Shown: positions 26,108-35,151, counted from the stretch's first letter. The stretch is 64,000 bases of DNA from Pseudorhodoferax sp. Leaf265 (GCF_001422365.1 NZ_LMMT01000018.1:1-64000); one strand, 5' to 3'. The notes: a model not told the origin generated them from the sequence alone. Program-made: numbers and translations.

Positions 26108-27136
26108 ATGATTCGCAAGCTTCTGACTCTGTGTGCGCTCTCGGCCACGCTGGGTGGCACCACCGCCTGGGCACAGGACAACGCGCTCGTGGTGAGCACC
26201 TGGGGCGGCAGCTTCCGCGACCTCATCGACGAGAACATCGGCAAGGAGTTCACCCGCCAGACCGGCGTGCCTGTGAAGTACGTGACGGGCGGCACCATCG
26301 ACCGCCTGAACAAGGCCAAGCTGGCCTCCAAGCCCGAGAGCGACATCACCTTCACGACCTCGCACGTCGGCTGGCTCTACGTGAGCAGCAACCTGTTCGA
26401 GCAGATCGACACGGCCAAGATCCCGAACTACGCCCACCTGGTGGAGCGCGCCAAGATCAGCCCGTTCCACATCGGCAGCTGGGCCTACGTCTACTCCATC
26501 GGCTACCGCCCGGACCTGGTGCCCGCGAGCATCAAGCTGGAGAGCTGGAACGACCTGTGGAACCCGGCGCTCAAGGGCAAGCTCAGCGCGCCCGACTTCG
26601 ACCCCAGCCACATCATCGCGGTGTCGGCCATGCTGTCGGGCGGCGATGCCGCGAGCTGGGAGAAGGGCCAGGACAAGCTCAAGGCGCTCAAGCCCAACTT
26701 CAAGGCCTTCTACACCAACGACGCCAACGCGCAGCAGCTGATCGCCACGGGCGAGACGCCGGTGGAGGTGATCCTGTCGATGAACGCGTACCACATGGCC
26801 AGCCAGGGCGTGCCGATCAAGGTCGTGATGCCCAAGGAAGGCGCCGTGCTGGGCGTGGACACCATGGCCATCATGAAGGGCACGACCAAGGCCGACCTGG
26901 CCTACAAGTTCCTGAACATCGCGCTGTCGGCCGACGTGCAGTCCAGGATCGTCGCCTCCAAGAAGGCCAGCCCGGTCGTCAGCAATGCCAAGGTGTCGGC
27001 CGAGGACGCCAAGCTGCCCGGCGTGTTCACGACCAAGGAGCAGTGGGACACGCAGACCATCGTGATCGACAACAAGCTGCGTGCCGAGAAGACCGCCGAA
27101 TGGCGCAAGTGGTTCACCGAAAACATCATGAACTGA
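26108..27136 (+). CDS. PotD/Fe-type ABC substrate-binding protein
   Basis: The 342-residue periplasmic protein has a signal peptide (M-I-R-K-L-L-T-L...T-T-A-W-A-Q, cleavage near 22) and the start V-V-S-T-W-G-G-S-F of polyamine/putrescine-like binding proteins. It lacks the acidic pocket I would need to call a polyamine, so the ligand is open. It is followed by two permease genes and has no ATPase beside it. Confidence 0.87.
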   Translation: MIRKLLTLCALSATLGGTTAWAQDNALVVSTWGGSFRDLIDENIGKEFTRQTGVPVKYVTGGTIDRLNKAKLASKPESDITFTTSHVGWLYVSSNLFEQIDTAKIPNYAHLVERAKISPFHIGSWAYVYSIGYRPDLVPASIKLESWNDLWNPALKGKLSAPDFDPSHIIAVSAMLSGGDAASWEKGQDKLKALKPNFKAFYTNDANAQQLIATGETPVEVILSMNAYHMASQGVPIKVVMPKEGAVLGVDTMAIMKGTTKADLAYKFLNIALSADVQSRIVASKKASPVVSNAKVSAEDAKLPGVFTTKEQWDTQTIVIDNKLRAEKTAEWRKWFTENIMN

Positions 27137-27179
27137 TCTCCCCACGAGATCGAGCAACTGGGTTTCGAGAAGGGTGGGC

Positions 27180-28028
27180 ATGCGTTCCGATCTACGCGCC
27201 TGGCTGGTGTCTCCGGCCGTCATCGTTGCGGTGTGCATCGCCGTGTCCCTGCTGGCCGTGCTGCAGTTCAGCTTCCGGGCCTTCGTGCCGGGTTCGCTGG
27301 ACGTGGGCGGCTTCACGCTGGAGAACTTCAGCGGGCTGACCAAGTCGATCTACCTCACCGCGTTCGCCAACACCTTGCTGTTGAGCGTGGAGACGACGGT
27401 GTTCTCGCTGCTGGTGGCCTACCCGCTGGCCTATGCGCTGGTGCGCGTGCGCCACCGGGCGCTCAAGTCCTTCATCCTGGTGGTGTCCATCACGCCGCTG
27501 TTCCTGGGCGAGATCGTGCGCACCTACTCGTGGATCGCGGTGCTCGGCAGCAATGGCTTCATCAACGGTCTGCTGCGCCAGCTCGGTGTGATCGAGTGGC
27601 CGCTCGAACTCATGTTCACGCACCTGGGCGTGCTGGTGGCACTCGTGCACGTGACCATTCCGGTGGTGGTGCTGATGCTGGCCACGGCCATCTCGCACAT
27701 CGACCGCGACTACGAGAAGGCCGCGCAAAGCCTGGGCGCGGGCCCTGTCAAGACCTTCCTGACGGTCACGTTGCCGCTGTCCATGCCCGGCATCCTGGCC
27801 AGCATCACCACCGCCTTCGCCTGGACCTTCAGCGCCTTCGCCACGCCGCAGATGATCGGCGGCGGCCGCGTGCCGACCGTGTCCACGCTGGTCTACCAGC
27901 TCGGCTTCTCGTCGATGAACTTCCCGCTGGCCGCGAGCCTGAGCGTGGTCGGCCTGCTGCTGACCGCCGCCGCGCTGCTGGCGCTGGCGCAGCTGACCAA
28001 ACGGCTGAAGACCATCGGCGGCCACTGA
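27180..28028 (+). CDS. PotB-like ABC transporter permease
   Basis: The 282-residue permease has six predicted helices and an EAA-like loop E-K-A-A-Q-S-L-G-A-G-P. ATG 27180 is preferred to GTG 27174 because of the AAGGG spacing. It pairs with the PotC-like permease five bases downstream. Confidence 0.88.
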   Translation: MRSDLRAWLVSPAVIVAVCIAVSLLAVLQFSFRAFVPGSLDVGGFTLENFSGLTKSIYLTAFANTLLLSVETTVFSLLVAYPLAYALVRVRHRALKSFILVVSITPLFLGEIVRTYSWIAVLGSNGFINGLLRQLGVIEWPLELMFTHLGVLVALVHVTIPVVVLMLATAISHIDRDYEKAAQSLGAGPVKTFLTVTLPLSMPGILASITTAFAWTFSAFATPQMIGGGRVPTVSTLVYQLGFSSMNFPLAASLSVVGLLLTAAALLALAQLTKRLKTIGGH

Positions 28029-28032
28029 CACC

Positions 28033-28851
28033 ATGAAGATCCAAAGCGCCCTGCCCTTGCCGCTGCGCATCGCCGGCCCCGTGCTGATCGCCATGCTGCT
28101 GGCCTTCGTGCTGCTGCCGGTGGTGGTGGTCACCATCGCCGCCTTCAACGAGAAGGCCATCCTCACGTTCCCGCCCGAGTCGTACTCGCTCAAATGGTTC
28201 ACGCGGGTGTTCAGCTACCCGGACTTCCAGCACGGCTTCCAGGCCAGCCTGGTCATCACCGGCTGGTCGTCGTTCCTGGCACTGGTGATCGGCACGGGCC
28301 TGTCGATCGCCGTGAAGCGGCTGGAGTTCAAGGGCAAGGAGACGCTGCTGGCCATCCTGCATTCACCGCTGGTCGTGCCGCACTTCACGCTGGGGCTGGG
28401 GTTGCTGATCCTGGTGTCGCAGGCCTCGGTGCAGCGCGGCTACGGCATCGCCATCCTGTGCCATGTGATGCTGGTGCTGCCCTTCGTGATGCGCAGCGTC
28501 TACGTGTCGATGGAGAACCTGGACGAACGTCTGGAGCAGGCCGCGGCCAGCCTGGGCGCCTCGCCGCGCAAGGTGCTGCTGACCGTGACGGTGCCGCTGC
28601 TGGCGCCCGGGCTGTTCGGCGGCTGGCTGTTCGCGGCCATCATGTCGTTCAGCGAGTTCACGGCCTCGCTGTTCGTGACCACGCAGGACACGCAGACGCT
28701 GCCGGTGGCCATGTACAACTACGTGCGCGAGTTCGCCGACCCGACGCTGGCGGCGCTGTCGGTGGTCTACATCGCGGTGACGGCCAGCGTGCTGGCCTTC
28801 GCGAACTACTTCCTGGGCCTCGGGAAGATCCTCAACATCGAGGAGCACTGA
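28033..28851 (+). CDS. PotC-like ABC transporter permease
   Basis: The 272-residue second permease has F-N-E-K-A-I-L-T-F-P-P near the N-terminus as in PotC proteins, six helices, and the EAA loop E-Q-A-A-A-S-L-G-A-S-P. With the PotB-like protein it forms an importer pore that needs an ATPase encoded elsewhere, most plausibly at 18654-19784. Confidence 0.88.
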   Translation: MKIQSALPLPLRIAGPVLIAMLLAFVLLPVVVVTIAAFNEKAILTFPPESYSLKWFTRVFSYPDFQHGFQASLVITGWSSFLALVIGTGLSIAVKRLEFKGKETLLAILHSPLVVPHFTLGLGLLILVSQASVQRGYGIAILCHVMLVLPFVMRSVYVSMENLDERLEQAAASLGASPRKVLLTVTVPLLAPGLFGGWLFAAIMSFSEFTASLFVTTQDTQTLPVAMYNYVREFADPTLAALSVVYIAVTASVLAFANYFLGLGKILNIEEH

Positions 28852-28875
28852 GCTGCCTTCGACCTGTCGAAACCT

Positions 28876-29661
28876 ATGCACCCCCACACTCCTGTCCAAC
28901 CGGTCTTCCGCTACGACGGCTCAGGCCACCTCTGCAAGCTCGGCCTGATCTACATCGCCTCCAGCATCGTGATGGATGCCGAGTGGTCGGCGATGGCCGC
29001 GCCGGGTGTCTCCGTGCACACGACACGGATCAAGCTGCCCAAGGTCACGGTGGAGGGCATCGAGGAGATGATGAACTCCCCGGAGCTGGCCCAGTCGGCC
29101 CGGTTGGTCGGCTCCGCACCGATCGACCTGATGTGCTTCGGGGGAACGAGCGCATCGTTCCTGCATGGCACGGCCTACGACCACGCCCTCATCGCGAAGA
29201 TGCAGCAGTGGGTGCCCGGCGTGCGCGTCAACACCGCGTCCACCGCGACGCTGGCGGCCTTGAAGGAGGTGCGGGCGGGCAAGGTGGCACTGGCTTCGCC
29301 CTATGTGGATGCCGTCCATGCCAAGGCCATCCGCTTCCTGGAAGAGAACGGCCACCAGGTCGTCAAGCATGCCAACCTGCGCATCGACGAGGACCGCGCG
29401 CTGGCGGAGGTACCGCTCGAGAAGGTCTACGACCTGGTGCGCGCGGTGGACCATCCCGAGGCCAGCGCCATCTTCATCAGCTGCACCAACTTTCGCTCGG
29501 TCGGGGCGATCGAGGCGCTCGAACAGGCGTTGGGCAAGCCGGTGATCTCGGCCGTGCAGGCCTCGTTCTGGCACTGCCTGGAGACGCTGCAGGTCGCCGG
29601 CGCGCGTCCAGGCTATGGCCAGCTGTTCGCCAAGCGGCTGGCCGACTGTTCCGGCCTCTGA
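28876..29661 (+). CDS. Maleate isomerase/arylmalonate decarboxylase-family protein
   Basis: The 261-residue Asp/Glu-racemase-superfamily protein has two cysteine positions for acid-base chemistry: C-F-G-G-T-S-A-S-F near residue 95, and S-C-T-N-F-R-S near 200. This G-T-S-A-S-F plus C-T-N-F-R pattern is typical of maleate cis-trans isomerase and arylmalonate decarboxylase relatives. It may isomerise a cis-unsaturated diacid or decarboxylate a malonate derivative made in the local pathway. It follows the transporter genes by 24 bases, with only a weak ribosome binding site. Confidence 0.82.
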   Translation: MHPHTPVQPVFRYDGSGHLCKLGLIYIASSIVMDAEWSAMAAPGVSVHTTRIKLPKVTVEGIEEMMNSPELAQSARLVGSAPIDLMCFGGTSASFLHGTAYDHALIAKMQQWVPGVRVNTASTATLAALKEVRAGKVALASPYVDAVHAKAIRFLEENGHQVVKHANLRIDEDRALAEVPLEKVYDLVRAVDHPEASAIFISCTNFRSVGAIEALEQALGKPVISAVQASFWHCLETLQVAGARPGYGQLFAKRLADCSGL

Positions 29662-29698
29662 ACATCCCCCGTTTTCCCCACTGCACCGGAGTTCCGCC

Positions 29699-30484
29699 AT
29701 GCCCCTTCTTCGCCGCACCATCGTCTGCGCCGCATGCGTTTTGACCAGCATGGGCGCGCTCGCCCAGAACGCGCTGGATGACATCGTCAAGGCCGGCGTG
29801 ATCCGCGCCGCGGTGCCGACCGACTATCCGCCCTACGGTTTTGTCGGCGTCGACATGAAGCCCCAGGGCCTGGACGTGGACATGGCCAACTACATCGCCG
29901 CCAAGCTGGGCGTGCGCGCCGAGCTGGTGCCGGTGACCAGCACCAACCGCGTGCCCTACCTGCAGACCCGCAAGGTCGACATCGTGGTCTCCACGCTGGC
30001 GCGCAATGCGGAGCGCGAAAAGGTCGTGGACTTCACGAGCGCCGCGTACTCGCCCTTCGTCAGCGGCATCTACGCGCCCAAGTCCGTCACGATCAAGAGC
30101 TTTGCCGACCTCGACGGCAAGTCGGTGGCCGTGACGCGCGGCACGATCGAGGACCAGGAGCTGACCAAGGTCGCGCCCCAGGGCACCACGCTGATGCGTT
30201 TCGAGGACCATGCAGCGACCATCGCCGCGCTGGGCTCCGGCCAGGTTCCGGCGGTCGGCAGCAGCCAGCCGGCGGTGTCCAGGCTCATGCAGACGCAGCC
30301 GCAGCTCGGGCTCGAGTACAAGCTCCTGCTGAGCCAGAGCCCGAACTTCATCGGGATCCCGAAGGGCGAGGAGAAGCTGCGCACCAGGATCAACGACATC
30401 GTGACCGAGGCCCGCAAGTCCGGCGAAGCGGACCGTCTCTCCAACAAGTGGCTCGGCCGCCCGACCGGCGACATTCCGCTCTGA
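29699..30484 (+). CDS. Family-3 amino-acid ABC substrate-binding protein (orphan)
   Basis: The 261-residue secreted protein has a signal peptide (M-P-L-L-R-R-T-I...G-A-L-A-Q) and the family-3 core: A-V-P-T-D-Y-P-P-Y-G-F, L-D-V-D-M-A, and V-A-V-T-R-G-T-I-E-D. It should bind an amino acid or a similar small organic cation or anion. No matching permease or ATPase gene lies nearby; the next genes are on the other strand. It may deliver to a transporter encoded elsewhere or serve the same cluster. Confidence 0.88.
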   Translation: MPLLRRTIVCAACVLTSMGALAQNALDDIVKAGVIRAAVPTDYPPYGFVGVDMKPQGLDVDMANYIAAKLGVRAELVPVTSTNRVPYLQTRKVDIVVSTLARNAEREKVVDFTSAAYSPFVSGIYAPKSVTIKSFADLDGKSVAVTRGTIEDQELTKVAPQGTTLMRFEDHAATIAALGSGQVPAVGSSQPAVSRLMQTQPQLGLEYKLLLSQSPNFIGIPKGEEKLRTRINDIVTEARKSGEADRLSNKWLGRPTGDIPL

Positions 30485-30499
30485 AAGGCCGGTGGCCGC

Positions 30500-30916
30500 T
30501 CAGTCCACCGCCAGCGTGAGCCAGCGCCCTGTACCGGACTGCGCCAGCTGCCAGGCCGCCAGCGCAATGGCTGCGGGCTGCAGCGCCTCCTCGCCCCACA
30601 GCCCCAGGTAGGCGCGGCCCGCGGGCACGAACGCACGCAGCGATTCGGCCTGCGCGCGACCGCCCTCGGTGATGCACAGCACCGGGCCGGGCACGCGGGC
30701 GATCCAGCATTCCAGCGGGCTGTCCACGCGCTGGCGCAGGCCACGCCGCCAGTGGGTCTCGCAGGCCACGCTGGCCTCCAGCTGCGCCGCGCCTTCGTCC
30801 AGGTCGCGCAGCACCACGGCAAGCCCGTGTTCGCGCTCGAAGGCTGCGGCAGCCGACTGCGCGGCGGCCAGCACGCCGCGCGTGCAAACCCATTGCATGG
30901 CGGGCGGGCGCCGCAT
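30500..30916 (-). CDS. Hypothetical protein downstream of acdS
   Basis: This 138-residue protein matches no family I recognise. It contains an Ala-rich helical start, R-D-L-D-E-G-A-A-Q-L and W-I-A-R-V-P-G-P-V-L. Its start lies four bases after the ACC deaminase stop on the same strand, so it is probably co-transcribed. It has no membrane segment or signal peptide. It could be an accessory protein of the acdS operon. Confidence 0.55.
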   Translation of the reverse strand: MRRPPAMQWVCTRGVLAAAQSAAAAFEREHGLAVVLRDLDEGAAQLEASVACETHWRRGLRQRVDSPLECWIARVPGPVLCITEGGRAQAESLRAFVPAGRAYLGLWGEEALQPAAIALAAWQLAQSGTGRWLTLAVD

Positions 30917-30920
30917 GGCT

Positions 30921-31937
30921 TCAGCCGTTGCGGAAGAGGTAGCTGTAGGCGCTCAGCGCCGGCACGCCGCCGAGGTGGGCGTACAGCACGCGCGAGCCGG
31001 ATGGGAACTCGCGCTGGCGCACCATCTCGATCATGCCGTGCATGGACTTGCCCTCGTACACCGGGTCGGTCAGCATGCCTTCCTGGCGCGCGCACAGGCG
31101 GATGGCTTCCAGCGTGCCTTCGCTGGGCAGGCCGTACTCCGGGCCGCCGAAGCGCGTGTCGAGCACGATGTCCTTGGCGGTGATGTCGCGGCCCAGTTCC
31201 ACGAGGTTGGCGGTGTTCTTGGCGATGCGCAGAACCTGGTCGAAAGTCTGCTGCGGCTTGGCCGAGGCGTCGATGCCGATCACGCGGTCGGCCCGGCCGT
31301 CGGCCGCGAAGCCCACCACCATGCCGGCCTGCGTGCTGCCCGTGACCGAGCAGACCACGATGTAGTCGAACTTGAAACCCAGCTCTGCCTCCTGCTGGCG
31401 CACCTCTTCGGCGAAGCCGACGAAGCCCAGGCCGCCCCTGGGATGCTCGGAGCAGCCGGCCGGGATCGGGAAGGGCTTGCCGCCGGCGCGGCGCACGCTG
31501 TCCATGGCCTCTTCCCAGCTCTTGCGGATGCCGATGTCGAAGCCCGAGGCGTCCAGCCGCACGTCCGCGCCCATGATGCGCGACAGCTCGATGTTGCCCA
31601 CGCGGTCGTACACGGCGTCGGCGTAGTTGACCCAGTTCTCCTGGACCAGCACGCATTGCATGCCCAGGTGCGCGGCCACGGCGGCGACCTGGCGCGTCTG
31701 GTTGGACTGGATGCCGCCGATGGACACCAGCGTGTCGTAGCCGCCCTCGATCGCCTCGGGGATCAGGTACTCGAGCTTGCGCGTCTTGTTGCCGCCGAAG
31801 GCCAGGCCGCTGTTGCAGTCCTCGCGCTTGGCGTAGAGCTGCACCTCGCCGCCCAGGTGGGCGCTCAGGCGCTTGAGCGGCTGGATGGGAGTGGGGCCGA
31901 AGGTCAGCGGATGGCGGGGAAACTTCTGCAGGTTCAT
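30921..31937 (-). CDS. acdS: 1-aminocyclopropane-1-carboxylate deaminase
   Basis: The 338-residue PLP enzyme converts ACC, the plant ethylene precursor, to 2-oxobutanoate and ammonia. The cofactor Lys is in [10 protein letters not shown] and the Ser/Asn loop in G-I-Q-S-N-Q-T-R. Counting gives Tyr294, Glu295 and Leu322, the residues reported to separate ACC deaminase from D-cysteine desulfhydrase. Start ATG 31937 gives exactly the family length. Two inverted repeats lie upstream. The presence of acdS suggests association with plant roots. Confidence 0.95.
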   Translation of the reverse strand: MNLQKFPRHPLTFGPTPIQPLKRLSAHLGGEVQLYAKREDCNSGLAFGGNKTRKLEYLIPEAIEGGYDTLVSIGGIQSNQTRQVAAVAAHLGMQCVLVQENWVNYADAVYDRVGNIELSRIMGADVRLDASGFDIGIRKSWEEAMDSVRRAGGKPFPIPAGCSEHPRGGLGFVGFAEEVRQQEAELGFKFDYIVVCSVTGSTQAGMVVGFAADGRADRVIGIDASAKPQQTFDQVLRIAKNTANLVELGRDITAKDIVLDTRFGGPEYGLPSEGTLEAIRLCARQEGMLTDPVYEGKSMHGMIEMVRQREFPSGSRVLYAHLGGVPALSAYSYLFRNG

Positions 31938-32029
31938 GGAGGCTCCTGGTGGGCGGGGTGGTCGATGGCCCAAAGCATAGGAGGCATGCCACGAAACAGG
32001 GTTGCAAAATCAGGAGGTATCAGACCACT

Positions 32030-32089
32030 CGAATTTCTGTTATTCGCAATGATTCAACGCATGTGTGCGTACTTTCTTTCATGTACGCA
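32030..32089 (-). promoter_or_regulatory. Two inverted repeats in the acdS promoter region
   Basis: TGCGTAC-10-GTACGCA (32066-32089, perfect) and CGAAT-7-ATTCG (32030-32046) both lie between acdS and the LysR stop at 32112. TTGAAT just below the first repeat, read on the minus strand, may be a -35 element. They are possible Lrp/AcdR- or LysR-type sites; no direct evidence exists in the sequence. Confidence 0.4.
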
Positions 32090-32111
32090 ACAAAATTCCA
32101 TCTCAAGAATG

Positions 32112-33074
32112 TCAGCCCTTGGCACCCCTGCCGTTGCCCGCCAACCGGCCGCTGCCGCGCGGCGCGGCCAGCTGCGCGATCAGGAAATCGCGGAACACGC
32201 GCACGAGCTCGGGATGCGTGCGCTCGGGCCGCATCTGCACCTCGATGTCGCGCCCGCTCAGCGTGCGGTCGCGGATCGGCACGGCGCTGAGGCCCTCCTC
32301 GGCCAACAGGCCGCGCACCGAGATTTCGCTGGCCAGCGTGACCGCATCGCGCAGCCGCACGAAGCGCAGCAGCGCGCCGACGTAGTTGCTCGTGAACACC
32401 GTGTCCACCGAGACGCGCTGCTTGATGCAGGCGATGTCGAACAGCTGGCGCAGCGTGGTGTCGGTGCCCGGCAGTGCCATCGGGTGACCCTGCAGCTGCG
32501 CCAGCGTCACCTGCTTGAGCTGGGCGAGCGGGTGGCCCGTGCGCATCACGGCCATGCCGGGGGCAGGCTGGCGGTGCGCGACCTTCACGTCGGTGTAGCC
32601 CACGCGGCTGTAGCTGAACACGACGCCGATGTCGCAGGCCGCCTGGCGCACGCGCTGCGTGACCTCGGCCGGCGCCACCACGCCCAGGTGCACGGAGACA
32701 CCACGGTGCCGGGCCAGGAACTCGTCGATCAGCGTGGGCAGGAACTGCAGCGCGAAGCCCTCCGAACTCGCGATGCGCACATGGCCGCTGCCCAGGCCCT
32801 GCAGCGCCTGCATGCTGGCAACGATGCGCTCGGCGTCGGCCCCGGACTTGCGCGCATGCTCGGCCAGCAGTTCGCCGGCCGGGCTCAGCGTCATGCCGCG
32901 CGGGCGGCGCTCGAACAGGGCCAGGCCCAGCGCCTCTTCGAGCCCCGCGATCTGCCGGCTCACGGCCGAGCCGGCCACGTTGACGCGCAAGGCGGCCTCG
33001 CTGATCGAACCGCAGCGCACCACCTCGAGAAAGTAGCGCAGGGCGGTGCTCTGGAGTCGGTGCGACAAGGCCAT
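32112..33074 (-). CDS. LysR-family regulator
   Basis: This 320-residue LysR protein has an HTH (A-L-R-Y-F-L-E-V-V-R-C-G-S-I-S-E-A-A) and effector domain (about 95-300). It is divergent from the M20 peptidase gene, with a perfect palindrome between them, and lies upstream of acdS on the same strand with a 174-base gap. It may therefore control the peptidase, itself and possibly acdS. Confidence 0.88.
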   Translation of the reverse strand: MALSHRLQSTALRYFLEVVRCGSISEAALRVNVAGSAVSRQIAGLEEALGLALFERRPRGMTLSPAGELLAEHARKSGADAERIVASMQALQGLGSGHVRIASSEGFALQFLPTLIDEFLARHRGVSVHLGVVAPAEVTQRVRQAACDIGVVFSYSRVGYTDVKVAHRQPAPGMAVMRTGHPLAQLKQVTLAQLQGHPMALPGTDTTLRQLFDIACIKQRVSVDTVFTSNYVGALLRFVRLRDAVTLASEISVRGLLAEEGLSAVPIRDRTLSGRDIEVQMRPERTHPELVRVFRDFLIAQLAAPRGSGRLAGNGRGAKG

Positions 33075-33095
33075 GGCGGGGTCCCGGGAAGGTGT

Positions 33096-33118
33096 CGGTT
33101 TGCCATTTTGGCAAACCG
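33096..33118. promoter_or_regulatory. Perfect 10-bp inverted repeat, likely LysR operator
   Basis: CGGTTTGCCA and TGGCAAACCG are separated by TTT and sit 22 bases upstream of the LysR start and 100 bases upstream of the divergent peptidase gene. It contains the T-N11-A pattern of LysR sites (TTGCCATTTTGGCAA). This is a strong candidate for autoregulation. Confidence 0.6.
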
Positions 33119-33217
33119 AGCATCTGAATTTTCTGCTTCTCGCAAGCCAGCGTGCTGCCTACCATGCGCTCGTCCAAGCCCACCACGCCACCAACGACAA
33201 ACTCAGGAGACACCCGA

Positions 33218-34642
33218 ATGCGCAGAGAACAAGCCCTCGCCGCCGCGGCCGACCACTTCGACCAGGGGCACTTCCTGGCCACCCTGTCGCGCCGCGTGGC
33301 GCAGCGCACCGAGAGCCAGAACCCCGAGGGTGGGCCGGTGCTGCGCGCCTACCTGGCCGAGGACATCACGCCGGAGCTGCAGGCCATGGGGTTCCGCTGC
33401 TGCATCCTCGACAACCCCGTGACCGGCGGCGGCCCCTTCCTGATCGCCGAGCGCACCGAGCCCGGCGCCAGCTTCGGCGTGCTGACCTACGGCCATGCCG
33501 ACGTGGTGCGCGGCCAGGACGCGCAATGGCGCGCGGGCCTGGCGCCCTGGCGCGTGACGGTGGAGGGCGATCGCTGGTACGGCCGCGGCAGCGCCGACAA
33601 CAAGGGCCAGCACAGCATCAACCTCGCGGCGCTGGCGCTGGTGCTGCAGGCGCGCGGCGGCCGGCTGGGCTACGACCTCAAGCTCGTGCTGGAGACGGGG
33701 GAGGAGATCGGCTCGCCGGGCCTGCGCGCGTTCTGCGCGCTGCACCGCGAGGCGTTGGCCGCCGACCTGTTCATCGCGTCGGACGGGCCGCGCGTGGCAG
33801 CGCCGCGGCCCACGCTGTTCCTGGGCTCGCGCGGCTTCTTCAACTTCCGCCTGCGCGTGCGGCTGCGGCCGGGCGGCCACCACTCGGGCAATTGGGGCGG
33901 CCTGCTGCGCAACGCCGGCACGCGGCTGGCCCATGCCATCGCCAGCCTGGTCGATGCGCGCGGCCGCGTGCTGGTGCCCCGCCTGCTGCCCGATGCGCTG
34001 CCGGCCAATGTGCGCGAGGCGCTGTCGACCATCGAAGTCGGCGGCGGGCCGGCGGACCCGGCCATCGACCCCGACTGGGGCGAGCCCGGCCTGACGCCGA
34101 CCGAGCGCGTCTACGGCTGGAACACCATCGAGGTGCTGGCCTTCCAGACCGGCAACCCCGAGGCCCCGGTGGGCGCGATCCCGGGCGAGGCCTTCGCGCT
34201 GTGCCAGATCCGCTTCGTGGTCGGCACCGACAGCGCGCACTTCATCGAACACCTGCGCGCGCACCTGGACCAGCAGGGCTTGGCCGATGTGGAAGTGACG
34301 CCCGACGGCGAGGCCATGGCTGCCACGCGGCTGGACCCCGACGACCCCTGGGTGCACTGGGCGCTGGACTCCATGCGCCGCAGCACCGGCAAGGCGCCGG
34401 CGCTGCTGCCCAACTTCGGCGGCTCGCTGCCCAACGACGTGTTCGCCGAGCTGCTGGGCCTGCCCACGCTGTGGGTGCCGCACTCCTACCCGGCCTGCAG
34501 CCAGCATGCGCCCGACGAGCACCTGCTGGGCAGCGTGGCGCGCGAAGGGCTGCAGACCATGACCGGCCTGTTCTGGGACTTGGCCGAGCAGGGCCCGGCC
34601 ATCGCAGAGCGGCGGCGCGCGGCCGCAGGTGCACCGGCATGA
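33218..34642 (+). CDS. M20-family metallopeptidase/deacylase
   Basis: The 474-residue M20 dipeptidase-like enzyme has T-Y-G-H-A-D-V-V, G-R-G-S-A-D-N-K-G, L-E-T-G-E-E-I-G-S with its catalytic Glu, and a dimerisation domain near residues 215-340. It probably cleaves a dipeptide or an N-acyl amino acid. ATG 33218 has AGGAGA nearby. It overlaps the Lrp gene by ATGA, so the two are one operon. Confidence 0.87.
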   Translation: MRREQALAAAADHFDQGHFLATLSRRVAQRTESQNPEGGPVLRAYLAEDITPELQAMGFRCCILDNPVTGGGPFLIAERTEPGASFGVLTYGHADVVRGQDAQWRAGLAPWRVTVEGDRWYGRGSADNKGQHSINLAALALVLQARGGRLGYDLKLVLETGEEIGSPGLRAFCALHREALAADLFIASDGPRVAAPRPTLFLGSRGFFNFRLRVRLRPGGHHSGNWGGLLRNAGTRLAHAIASLVDARGRVLVPRLLPDALPANVREALSTIEVGGGPADPAIDPDWGEPGLTPTERVYGWNTIEVLAFQTGNPEAPVGAIPGEAFALCQIRFVVGTDSAHFIEHLRAHLDQQGLADVEVTPDGEAMAATRLDPDDPWVHWALDSMRRSTGKAPALLPNFGGSLPNDVFAELLGLPTLWVPHSYPACSQHAPDEHLLGSVAREGLQTMTGLFWDLAEQGPAIAERRRAAAGAPA

Positions 34643-35151
34643 AGGCCGAGCGCTCGCGCAGCCGCAGCACGGCAGAGGCCGACGCATTGCCGGCCGGGCT
34701 CGACCGCATCGACCGCGCCATCCTGCGCGCGCTGCAGCGCGACGCCTCGGTCTCCAACGTGGCGCTGGCGGCCAAGGTCAACCTCAGCGCGCCGGCCTGC
34801 CTGCGCCGCGTCGAGCGGCTCAAGGCCGAAGGCTTCATCAAGGGCATCGTGGCCCTGCTGGACCCGCGGCCGCTCAACGCCGGCATGCTGGTCATCATCG
34901 GCGTGGTGCTGGACCGCTCCACGCCCGAGTCCTTCACCGACTTCGAGAAGGCCGCGCAAAAGGTCTCCGGCTGCCTGGAATGCCATGTGGTGACGGGCGA
35001 GTTCGACTACATGATGATGCTGCGCACCAAGGACAACGACAGCTTCAACCGCCTGCACGCCGAGCAGCTGCTGTACCTGCCGGGCGTGCGCCAGGTGCGC
35101 ACGTTCATGGTGCTCAAGCAGGTGCTGTCGACCACGCAGCTACCGATCTGA
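34639..35151 (+). CDS. Lrp/AsnC-family regulator
   Basis: The 170-residue protein has an N-terminal winged HTH (I-D-R-A-I-L-R-A-L-Q-R-D-A-S-V-S-N-V-A-L) and a C-terminal RAM domain (G-E-F-D-Y-M-M-M-L-R-T-K-D) that binds an amino acid effector. acdS genes are often controlled by an Lrp-type AcdR; this protein is 2.7 kb from acdS, so that link is only a possibility. The immediate target is probably the overlapping peptidase gene. Confidence 0.88.
   Translation: MKAERSRSRSTAEADALPAGLDRIDRAILRALQRDASVSNVALAAKVNLSAPACLRRVERLKAEGFIKGIVALLDPRPLNAGMLVIIGVVLDRSTPESFTDFEKAAQKVSGCLECHVVTGEFDYMMMLRTKDNDSFNRLHAEQLLYLPGVRQVRTFMVLKQVLSTTQLPI

Noticed and set aside
34639-35151. Assigning the Lrp gene as acdR
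   Set aside because: It overlaps the M20 peptidase gene and is 2.7 kb from acdS with a LysR gene between, so position argues for peptidase control; left as a possibility only.
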